From Streptococcus pseudopneumoniae ATCC BAA-960 = CCUG 49455 (GTDB lineage Bacteria > Bacillota > Bacilli > Lactobacillales > Streptococcaceae), in contig NZ_MWSM01000002.1 in assembly GCF_002087075.1 (NCBI RefSeq), forward strand, positions 1-46,706: DNA of 46,706 nt, written 5' to 3'. Under the pieces are notes generated by a model. That model saw nothing but the letters and a program-made list of their open reading frames with translations, was not told where the DNA came from and ran no database searches. Below are positions 7,266 through 13,970 of the stretch, piece by piece; positions within the stretch are counted from its first letter, which is position 1; each line of letters begins with the position of its first letter. The position numbers and the translations under genes were made by a program.

Positions 7266-7667
7266 AAGATTTCTAAAGTTCCTTTCATCTCAAGGGGATA
7301 ATCCTTGTTGTTAACAAGTGCCTGATTTTCTCTCCTAATTGTTATTAGTAGCATAGCCATCAAGCCCAAGTATTGATTTTATTATACCATTTTTTTAAGA
7401 CATAGTCTTTTATTGGTGAGAGTTATTTATGTCAAGGAGTGATTAGAAATAAATTAAAATAATTATTTTTGTTAAGAGGGGCTCTATTCTAGTTTCATGG
7501 AAATGATTTTACTAAAGGTTTGTATGCTTTGTCTACAAACATGGTACCTCTATCTATTTTCGGATAAATAGTTGTCTATTATTATTTTTATGCTAATAGT
7601 AAAATCTAAATGGTAGCCTACGATTTTTTAGAAAGAAAATGGTACAATATTTCTAAGAGAAAATACA
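7266..7667. other. 402-bp AT-rich intergenic region
   Basis: I see no ORF with a ribosome binding site and no repeat of a known class. The region must hold the minus-strand promoter of ebfC and, at 7643-7648, a TACAAT that could be the -10 box of the YoaK-family gene. Confidence 0.5.
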
Positions 7668-7679
7668 ATGGGAGGGAAA

Positions 7680-8366
7680 ATGAGGTTATTACCTATAAGA
7701 AAAATATCACGTCAGTCTAAAAGGTTAGCACTTTTTTTGACGTTTTGTGCTGGATATGTGGATGCTTACACTTTTATTGTTCGCGGGAATACCCTTGTAG
7801 CTGGACAAACTGGAAATGTTGTCTTTCTTTCGGTAGAGCTAATACAGAATAATGTTTCGGATGTTAGGGATAAGCTTTTAACCTTAATAGCGTTTATGCT
7901 GGGAGTTTTTTTACTAACCATTTATAGGGAAAAATTGAGAATTGTGAAAAAGCCAATTCTGTCACTGATTCCTTTGGTAATCTTATCAATAATTATTGCT
8001 TTTGTGCCACAAACTGTAGATAATATCTATCTAGTGCCGCCCTTGGCCTTCTGTATGGGACTGGTGACAACTGCCTTTGGTGAGGTTTCGGGTATTGCTT
8101 ATAATAATGCCTTTATGACAGGGAATATCAAACGAACAATGCTAGCTTTTGGAAATTATTTCCGAACTAAGCACACTCCTTTTTTGCGTGAAGGGTTCAT
8201 ATTTGTTAGCCTGCTTAGTAGTTTTATCCTTGGCGTTGTCTTTTCAGCCTATTTGACGATTTTCTATCATGAAAAGACCATTCTTGGTGTTCCTATTATG
8301 ATGAGCATTTTTTATATCAGCATGCTTTTTGCCTCGTGGCGGAAAAAAGTAAAAGAAAAAGCTTGA
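7680..8366 (+). CDS. YoaK-family (DUF1275) membrane protein
   Basis: The 228-residue product has about six hydrophobic helices and the family's N-terminal signature FCAGYVDAYTFIVRG followed by AGQTGNVVFLS. The DUF1275/YoaK family is widespread in bacteria and of unknown function, perhaps a small-molecule transporter. I prefer ATG 7680, directly behind GGAGGG, although the spacing is short. ATG 7668 in the same frame has a poor binding site and would place the strong Shine-Dalgarno within the coding region. It is transcribed toward the rplU operon but the L21 promoter at 8383 separates them. Confidence 0.8.
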   Translation: MRLLPIRKISRQSKRLALFLTFCAGYVDAYTFIVRGNTLVAGQTGNVVFLSVELIQNNVSDVRDKLLTLIAFMLGVFLLTIYREKLRIVKKPILSLIPLVILSIIIAFVPQTVDNIYLVPPLAFCMGLVTTAFGEVSGIAYNNAFMTGNIKRTMLAFGNYFRTKHTPFLREGFIFVSLLSSFILGVVFSAYLTIFYHEKTILGVPIMMSIFYISMLFASWRKKVKEKA

Positions 8367-8382
8367 TTTTAGGTGTTATTAC

Positions 8383-8411
8383 TTGTAAGAAAATAGGAGA
8401 TATGCTATACT
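8383..8411 (+). promoter_or_regulatory. Promoter of the rplU-prp-rpmA operon
   Basis: TTGTAA (8383-8388) and TATACT (8406-8411) are separated by 17 bases, with TG one base before the -10 box. The resulting mRNA has a leader of about 165 bases. Confidence 0.8.
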
Positions 8412-8417
8412 TAGAGA

Positions 8418-8580
8418 GTTGACTATGCACAATCCTGTGCAACCGCACGAACATCGTTGCTCGTCGTAGAACAAATTTAAACTTTGTTCTACATAGAGCT
8501 CTTCTTTTAAGTGGTTCGTCCCACGATGCTAGGCGAGTCTTCACAAAAAGTCGGGGAAACCCATAAAAATCATAGGAGGT
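8418..8580 (+). ncRNA. L21 leader RNA
   Basis: The structured 5' region before rplU is where Firmicutes carry the L21 leader, thought to let free L21 repress its own operon. A perfect 9-bp stem (TAGAACAAA 8467-8475 with TTTGTTCTA 8483-8491) is visible, preceded by GC-rich segments that can pair (around 8440-8466). No U-tract terminator is apparent before rplU, so control would be at translation or by RNA stability. Assignment rests on position and structure, not on a covariance-model score. Confidence 0.7.
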
Positions 8581-8585
8581 GCATA

Positions 8586-8900
8586 ATGAGCACATACGCA
8601 ATTATCAAAACTGGCGGAAAACAAGTTAAAGTTGAAGTTGGTCAAGCAGTTTACGTTGAAAAATTGAACGTTGAAGCTGGTCAAGAAGTTACTTTTAACG
8701 AAGTTGTTCTTGTTGGTGGTGAAAACACTGTTGTCGGAACTCCACTTGTTGCTGGAGCTACTGTGGTTGGAACTGTTGAAAAACAAGGAAAACAAAAGAA
8801 AGTGGTTACTTACAAGTACAAACCTAAAAAAGGTAGCCACCGTAAACAAGGTCACCGTCAACCATATACTAAAGTTGTCATCAACGCAATCAACGCTTAA
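8586..8900 (+). CDS. rplU: Ribosomal protein L21 (bL21)
   Basis: This 104-residue protein of the large ribosomal subunit binds 23S rRNA near protein L20. It begins [19 protein letters not shown] and ends with the basic [17 protein letters not shown] segment typical of bL21. AGGAGG lies eight bases before the ATG. It is first in the order rplU-prp-rpmA that is conserved across Firmicutes, with gaps of only 15-16 bases between the genes. Confidence 0.98.
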
Positions 8901-8906
8901 TTTTAA

Positions 8907-9260
<354 letters not shown>

Positions 9261-9276
9261 CACGGAGGAAAACATT

Positions 9277-9570
9277 ATGTTAAAAATGACTCTTAACAAC
9301 TTGCAACTTTTCGCCCACAAAAAAGGTGGAGGTTCTACATCAAACGGACGTGATTCACAAGCAAAACGTCTTGGAGCTAAAGCAGCTGACGGACAAACTG
9401 TAACAGGTGGATCAATCCTTTACCGTCAACGTGGTACACACATCTATCCAGGTGTAAACGTTGGTCGTGGCGGAGACGATACTTTGTTCGCTAAAGTTGA
9501 AGGCGTAGTACGCTTTGAACGTAAAGGACGCGATAAAAAACAAGTTTCTGTTTACCCAATCGCTAAATAA
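9277..9570 (+). CDS. rpmA: Ribosomal protein L27 (bL27), precursor form
   Basis: L27 reaches the peptidyl-transferase centre with its N-terminus. The 97-residue product has the Firmicutes extension [12 protein letters not shown] before AHKKGGGST, so Prp should cut between Phe12 and Ala13 to free the functional end. The rest ([11 protein letters not shown], then [15 protein letters not shown]) is standard bL27. GGAGG is nine bases before the ATG. A multi-hairpin 3' region follows that shares sequence with the one after eno. Confidence 0.98.
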   Translation: MLKMTLNNLQLFAHKKGGGSTSNGRDSQAKRLGAKAADGQTVTGGSILYRQRGTHIYPGVNVGRGGDDTLFAKVEGVVRFERKGRDKKQVSVYPIAK

Positions 9571-9677
9571 AAAGGTTCAGTGAACCTTTTTATCCCGAGC
9601 CTTGAACTGTAAAGGCGAGGAAGCTAGAAGTAGCATTAAATAAGGCTTTCCGAGTTTTCGGAGAGCCTGTTTTTTGT
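9571..9677 (+). terminator. Structured 3' UTR and terminator of rpmA, with a block shared with eno
   Basis: Directly after the stop codon, GGTTCA and TGAACC with flanking A and T runs form a first hairpin. Then come the block ATCCCGAGCCTTGAA, a short GCTA/TAGC hairpin (9623-9634) and a strong 10-bp terminator stem (9644-9667) with a T-run. The 34 bases at 9573-9606 match the sequence after eno (34147-34180) at 28 positions, and two pairs of the first hairpin differ in a compensatory way. Confidence 0.8.
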
Positions 9678-9693
9678 TTGGTACCCATACTTT

Positions 9694-10115
9694 TTAATAT
9701 AGTAAAATGAAATAAGAACTGGTATCTGGTTTCAAATATTGGCTTGTCATCCCTTCACTTGTCTGAATGGCTTGAGCCGTTCCTTCTGATAAGGAAAAAG
9801 ATATTCTTTAGCGAGAATCCAAGATAACAGATGGAGAGAAAAATAACCCAGTCTGAAGCACATTAGATGGGAGTTGTTGGAAAGCAGTCATCTAGTTTTT
9901 CTTTGCTGCTTTGGCTTTTTCTTTGTCATCAGGGAAAGTGACTTGCTTCAAATCAGGGAGTTTAGGAAATTCTTCAAACATCTTGCCCAAGTTGTCTCAT
10001 TTTGTAAATTTTACAGCCATAGGTGTACCTCGATTCTAAATTCTACCTTTTCGGCACCAATTAGTAATTTAAAGTTCTCAGGAGTTAGTTGCATTGCTTT
10101 TTCATACATAAGCAT
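9694..10115 (-). pseudogene. Decayed cluster of three overlapping small ORFs
   Basis: On the minus strand a 34-codon ORF (10115-10011, starting MLMYEKAMQLTPENFKLLIG) overlaps the ATG of a second ORF (10020-9892) that reads MAVKFTK, then an in-frame TGA (9999-9997), then DNLGKMFEEFPKLPDLKQVT and on to AKKN. Its stop is immediately followed by the ATG of a third (9891), which has an in-frame TAA (9810-9808) and continues to 9694. The overlaps and protein-like composition suggest a phage-type or toxin-antitoxin-type gene row now broken by stops. I do not recognise the family. The plus-strand ORF covering part of it is a shadow. Confidence 0.5.
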
Positions 10116-10312
10116 AGTATGACACTTTATGGTTACCGAACAAGTCTAATCACTCCTTTCAAACTTTTGAAGATGTCCTACAAGTTTTTGAGAAGAATAT
10201 TGCAAAGTTCATAGTTAAGCAACGATAGAGTGAAGTGCTTTTTGAAAACAGCTACACTTCAGGTGAAAAAAACGACATTTCAGATTTTCTGTTCCAGAAA
10301 TAGCTATCGCTA

Positions 10313-10321
10313 TGATATAAT
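10313..10321 (+). promoter_or_regulatory. Extended -10 promoter of ribF, placing the mRNA start at the ATG
   Basis: TGATATAAT lies six bases before the ribF ATG at 10328 and no ribosome binding site is present. Transcription starting about seven bases after the -10 box would begin at the start codon itself. No convincing -35 box is seen. Confidence 0.65.
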
Positions 10322-10327
10322 TATTTT

Positions 10328-11245
10328 ATGATTATTACTATTCCTATAAAAAACCAAAAAGATATTGGCACACCATCTGATTCAGTCGTTGTTCTCGGCT
10401 ATTTTGATGGCATACATAAGGGGCATCAAGAATTATTTCGTGTTGCCAACAAGGCTGCGAGAAAGGATTTATTGCCTATCGTCGTTATGACCTTTAATGA
10501 ATCTCCAAAGATCGCTTTAGAGCCTTATCATCCAGATTTGTTTTTGCATATTTTGAACCCTGCTGAACGTGAAAGAAAATTAAAGCGCGAAGGTGTAGAA
10601 GAATTATATCTCCTTGATTTTAGTAGTCAATTCGCTAGTCTCACGGCAGAAGAATTTTTTGCAACTTATATCAAGGCTATGAATGCCAAAATTATTGTTG
10701 CAGGTTTTGATTATACATTTGGTTCTGACAAAAAAACAGCAGAAGATTTAAAGGATTACTTTGATGGAGAAGTTATCATTGTTCCACCTGTAGAAGATGA
10801 GAAAGGAAAGATTAGTTCAACTCGTATCCGTCAAGCTATTTTAGATGGAGATGTGAAAGAAGCAGGAAAACTTTTGGGGGCACCGCTTCCATCAAGAGGT
10901 ATGGTGGTTCATGGTAATGCTCGTGGTCGTACAATTGGTTATCCGACAGCGAATTTAGTGCTTTTAGACCGTACTTATATGCCAGCAGATGGCGTTTATG
11001 TCGTTGATGTTGAGATTCAAAGACAGAAGTATCGTGCTATGGCTAGTGTCGGGAAAAATGTGACCTTTGATGGAGAAGAAGCACGTTTTGAAGTCAATAT
11101 TTTTGATTTTAATCAAGATATTTATGGGGAAACCGTCATGGTTTATTGGCTTGATCGCATTCGAGATATGACCAAATTTGACTCAGTTGACCAATTAGTG
11201 GATCAGTTAAAGACTGATGAAGAAGTAACTCGGAATTGGTCTTAA
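10328..11245 (+). CDS. ribF: Bifunctional riboflavin kinase / FAD synthetase
   Basis: RibF phosphorylates riboflavin to FMN and adenylates FMN to FAD. The 305-residue protein has both domains: the N-terminal nucleotidyltransferase with GYFDGIHKGHQELF (about residues 24-37) and the SSTRIR motif (about 178-183), then the C-terminal flavokinase with GRTIGYPTANL (about 200-210). The start at MIITIPIKNQ is the only reasonable one and has no Shine-Dalgarno; the mRNA may be leaderless. Upstream DNA (10120-10310) contains no gene I can support. A composite terminator separates it from the convergent YitT-family gene. Confidence 0.95.
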   Translation: MIITIPIKNQKDIGTPSDSVVVLGYFDGIHKGHQELFRVANKAARKDLLPIVVMTFNESPKIALEPYHPDLFLHILNPAERERKLKREGVEELYLLDFSSQFASLTAEEFFATYIKAMNAKIIVAGFDYTFGSDKKTAEDLKDYFDGEVIIVPPVEDEKGKISSTRIRQAILDGDVKEAGKLLGAPLPSRGMVVHGNARGRTIGYPTANLVLLDRTYMPADGVYVVDVEIQRQKYRAMASVGKNVTFDGEEARFEVNIFDFNQDIYGETVMVYWLDRIRDMTKFDSVDQLVDQLKTDEEVTRNWS

Positions 11246-11264
11246 GAGCTTGAGTAAATAAAAC

Positions 11265-11340
11265 AAAAAAGAGGTTGTCTGTAACCCAAAAGATAGATGA
11301 TGTAGTCTAACTTTTGAGATCACTACACTACCTCTTTTTA
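11265..11340. terminator. Bidirectional terminator with IS3-like ends in its loop
   Basis: AAAAAGAGGT (11266-11275) pairs with ACCTCTTTTT (11330-11339), serving both ribF and the convergent gene, whose stop codon it overlaps. The loop holds a second inverted repeat, CCAAAAGATAGA (from about 11286) against TCTAACTTTTG (11306-11316). Both halves resemble the terminal repeats of the IS3 element at 5531-6884. Confidence 0.75.
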
Positions 11341-12186
11341 TTCTTTTTCAAAGGTGAATCCTTCTCCTAGGATTTCATGGGCTTCTGTAATGGTTATAAA
11401 GGCTTGAGGATCGATTCGATGAATCATTTCTTTCATTTTCACAATCTCATTTCTACCGACAATACAGTAGATGATTTTCAAATTTTCTTTACTATAGTAG
11501 CCGTGACCAGAAATAAAAGTAACACCTCTTCCGAGGTCATCATTAATTGCCTTAGCAAGTTGGTCAGGACGTTTTGTGATAATCATAAAGCCTTTGCCGG
11601 CATATCCTCCTTCACCAATCAAATCAATAACACGAGAAACAATAAAATCAAACAAAAGCGTGTAGGAAACCAATCTCAAATCCTTGAAGATTAGGAGAAT
11701 CAACATGAGAATACAAAAATCTAAGATAAAGAGCAGTTTTCCTATGGATATATGAGTGTATTTGTTGAGAATACGAGCTAGAATATCAGTTCCGCCAGTT
11801 GTACCTCCAGCATTAAAAATAATTCCAAGGCCAATTCCTAATAGGATTCCCGCTATAAGGGCTGTGATTAGTAAATCACCTTGAAGATCAATATGAAGGG
11901 GAATATGCTCAAAAAAAGCTAACCAGGCGGACAAAGCTAAGGTTCCTAGTAAACTAGAATAGAGGGATTTGGCTCCAAAAATCTTCCAAGCTAGGATGAA
12001 AAGGGGAATATTAATCAGCAGGTTCATGAGGGAAACAGGGATTTTAAAAAGATAAAAGGTGATGAGGGTAATGCCTGTCGCCCCTCCTTCAAAGAGATGA
12101 TGGGGAACTACAAAATAAGTCAGTCCAAAAGCATAAATAGCAGCACCTAGTAAAATGGTAAAAATGGGGTAAATTTTTTTAATCAT
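11338..12186 (-). CDS. YitT-family membrane protein
   Basis: The 282-residue product fits the YitT family: five or six N-terminal transmembrane helices (to about residue 170) with the conserved segments PHHLFEGGATGI and FNAGGTTGGTDI, then a soluble C-terminal DUF2179 domain of about 85 residues (KGFMIITKRPDQLAKAI to ITEAHEILGEGF). Function is not established; DUF2179 resembles nucleotide-binding folds. It has a good ribosome binding site (AGAGGTG) and an extended -10 promoter at 12217-12212 that abuts the inverted repeat at 12217-12240. It is divergent from the DegV-family gene. Confidence 0.85.
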   Translation of the reverse strand: MIKKIYPIFTILLGAAIYAFGLTYFVVPHHLFEGGATGITLITFYLFKIPVSLMNLLINIPLFILAWKIFGAKSLYSSLLGTLALSAWLAFFEHIPLHIDLQGDLLITALIAGILLGIGLGIIFNAGGTTGGTDILARILNKYTHISIGKLLFILDFCILMLILLIFKDLRLVSYTLLFDFIVSRVIDLIGEGGYAGKGFMIITKRPDQLAKAINDDLGRGVTFISGHGYYSKENLKIIYCIVGRNEIVKMKEMIHRIDPQAFITITEAHEILGEGFTFEKE

Positions 12187-12216
12187 AGGACACCTCTTTT
12201 CTTATAAGTTGATTAT

Positions 12217-12240
12217 ATCAAATTTTACAGAAAATTTGAT
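12217..12240. promoter_or_regulatory. 10-bp perfect inverted repeat (CodY-box-like) between divergent genes
   Basis: ATCAAATTTT (12217-12226) and AAAATTTGAT (12231-12240) are perfect inverted arms with a four-base centre. The inner 15 bases, ATTTTACAGAAAATT, match the CodY box AATTTTCWGAAAATT at 13 of 15 positions. It abuts the -10 box of the YitT-family gene and covers its -35 region, and lies about 35 bases upstream of the DegV-family gene's -10 box, so it could control the first and perhaps both. Confidence 0.6.
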
Positions 12241-12270
12241 TGACTCCATTAGGATTTTTAATCTTTTTTT

Positions 12271-12279
12271 TGATATAAT
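12271..12279 (+). promoter_or_regulatory. Extended -10 promoter of the DegV-family gene
   Basis: TGATATAAT precedes the ATG by 48 bases. The same extended -10 sequence drives the divergent gene. The ribosome binding site before 12328 is weak (AGAAAG). Confidence 0.6.
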
Positions 12280-12327
12280 TAGAAGCAAGGAAACCAATCT
12301 GAATCCTAAAATAGAAAGATTGATACT

Positions 12328-13167
12328 ATGACAAAAATTAAGATTGTAACCGATTCATCTGTTACTATTGAACCTGAACTAGTAAAGCAATTAGATATTA
12401 CAATTGTTCCATTATCTGTAATGATTGATAATGTTGTTTATTCTGATGCTGATTTGAAAGAAGAAGGTAAATTTCTTCACTTGATGCAAGAAGCTAAGAA
12501 TCTTCCGAAAACAAGCCAGCCGCCTGTAGGTGTCTTTGCTGAAGTGTTTGAAAACCTATGCAAGGATGGTAGCCAGATTCTTGCTATTCATATGTCCCAT
12601 GCTCTTTCGGGGACTGTAGAAGCAGCGCGCCAAGGTGCTAGTTTATCTACTGCCGATGTGACAGTTATCGATAGTTCCTTCACTGACCAAGCCTTGAAAT
12701 TCCAAGTTGTCGAAGCTGCTAAATTAGCACAAGAAGGCAAAGACATGGAGACAATTTTATCTCATGTAGAAGAGGTTAAAAACAACACAGAACTTTATAT
12801 TGGCGTTTCAACTTTGGAAAATCTTGTCAAAGGTGGACGAATTGGCCGTGTAACTGGATTGTTGAGCTCCCTTCTCAATATCCGTGTTGTCATGCAAATG
12901 AAAGACCATGAATTGCAGCCAATGGTTAAAGGTCGTGGAACTAAAACCTTTAAAAAATGGTTAGATGAGTTGACAACATCTCTCTCTGAACGTTCTGTAG
13001 CAGAGATTGGAATTTCATATTCTGGTAGTGCTGATTGGGCAAAAGAGATGAAAGAAAGCTTACAAGCTTATGTTGAAAAGCCAATTTCTGTTTTAGAAAC
13101 AGGTTCCATTATTCAAACTCACACGGGTGAGAATGCGTGGGCTATTTTGGTACGTTACCATTCCTAA
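12328..13167 (+). CDS. DegV-family fatty-acid-binding protein
   Basis: The 279-residue protein matches the DegV family, which binds a fatty acid; FakB proteins of this family present it to the kinase FakA for entry into phospholipid synthesis. Visible features are the start [16 protein letters not shown], the segment [21 protein letters not shown] in the first domain and the conserved [14 protein letters not shown] segment after the middle. Whether this copy is a true FakB or another DegV-type protein cannot be decided without comparison to the other copies in the genome. It stands alone between the divergent YitT-family gene and hup. Confidence 0.85.
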   Translation: MTKIKIVTDSSVTIEPELVKQLDITIVPLSVMIDNVVYSDADLKEEGKFLHLMQEAKNLPKTSQPPVGVFAEVFENLCKDGSQILAIHMSHALSGTVEAARQGASLSTADVTVIDSSFTDQALKFQVVEAAKLAQEGKDMETILSHVEEVKNNTELYIGVSTLENLVKGGRIGRVTGLLSSLLNIRVVMQMKDHELQPMVKGRGTKTFKKWLDELTTSLSERSVAEIGISYSGSADWAKEMKESLQAYVEKPISVLETGSIIQTHTGENAWAILVRYHS

Positions 13168-13203
13168 AAAATAAATAAAATGGGAAGAAATAGCGTTTTT
13201 AAC

Positions 13204-13232
13204 TTGACCTAAGAGGGATTTTAGGATATGAT
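13204..13232 (+). promoter_or_regulatory. Promoter of hup
   Basis: TTGACC (13204-13209) and TATGAT (13227-13232) are 17 bases apart, followed by a 40-base leader with GGAGG before the ATG. Confidence 0.75.
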
Positions 13233-13272
13233 TATATTTGTTAATTAGAAATTATTTGGAGGAATCGTTAAC

Positions 13273-13548
13273 ATGGCAAACAAACAAGATTTGATCGCTA
13301 AAGTAGCAGAAGCTACAGAATTGACTAAGAAAGACTCAGCAGCAGCAGTTGAAGCTGTATTTGCAGCAGTAGCTGACTATCTTGCAGCTGGTGAAAAAGT
13401 TCAATTGATCGGTTTTGGTAACTTTGAAGTTCGTGAGCGTGCAGAACGTAAAGGTCGCAACCCACAAACTGGTAAAGAAATGACAATTGCAGCTTCTAAA
13501 GTTCCAGCATTCAAAGCTGGTAAAGCTCTTAAAGACGCTGTTAAATAA
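13273..13548 (+). CDS. hup: DNA-binding protein HU
   Basis: HU is the main histone-like protein of streptococci and bends DNA without sequence preference. The 91 residues contain the full bacterial HU pattern: the dimerisation helices with [25 protein letters not shown] and the arm sequence [12 protein letters not shown] with the conserved proline (NPQTG) that intercalates DNA. The strong promoter, good ribosome binding site and biased codons fit high expression. It is a single-gene unit closed by a long terminator. Confidence 0.98.
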   Translation: MANKQDLIAKVAEATELTKKDSAAAVEAVFAAVADYLAAGEKVQLIGFGNFEVRERAERKGRNPQTGKEMTIAASKVPAFKAGKALKDAVK

Positions 13549-13558
13549 TTGGCATTCA

Positions 13559-13604
13559 AAAAGCCTGTCATATCAAGTATTTGAGCTTGTGTGACAGGCT
13601 TTTT
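13559..13604 (+). terminator. Terminator of hup
   Basis: AAAAAGCCTGTCA is exactly complementary to TGACAGGCTTTTT, giving a 13-bp perfect stem with a T-run and A-run, so it may work in both directions. Confidence 0.9.
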
Positions 13605-13935
13605 AATTATGAAATCTAGTAATAAATAGAGTTAAAAAGTTGAATGCTCCGAAAATATTGTATATATAGTAGGTAAATCTAAAATAGTACGAAACAATTT
13701 CTAAAACATTTATAGAAATTAATTTTACTTCCTCAATCGATTTGTTCTCATCTTATTTCAATCTGCTATACGTACGTATATAATGGAAAAGAATTAAATA
13801 ATAGAATTGTGCGATAACTATTTGAAGCAAGATTATCTTGTTAGAAAATCCAACAAGATAGTGAAGGAATCCAATACAAATTTTACATAATTTATTTTAT
13901 GTTACAAATTCTTCGCTAAAATACTTACGATTATC
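13605..13935. other. Gene-free 330 bp with a palindrome, -10 box and hairpin
   Basis: No ORF is supported. The stretch holds a 14-bp perfect palindrome TATACGTACGTATA (13767-13780) running into TATAAT (13779-13784). Fifty bases further is a perfect 9-bp stem (TATCTTGTT 13834-13842, AACAAGATA 13852-13860) without a U-tract. This could be a small RNA gene, but no clear -35 box or terminator supports it. Confidence 0.4.
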
Positions 13936-13964
13936 TTGAATGCCTTAGGGAAACATGCTATACT
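13936..13964 (+). promoter_or_regulatory. Promoter of the ABC-F gene, placing the mRNA start at the ATG
   Basis: TTGAAT (13936-13941) and TATACT (13959-13964) are 17 bases apart, with TG one base before the -10 box. The ATG follows after only six bases, so the transcript should be leaderless. Confidence 0.75.
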
Positions 13965-13970
13965 GTTTGT

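Noticed and set aside
9874..10122. Plus-strand ORF of 82 codons
   Set aside because: It is a shadow of the minus-strand remnants, which read as more natural protein sequence and overlap stop-to-start.
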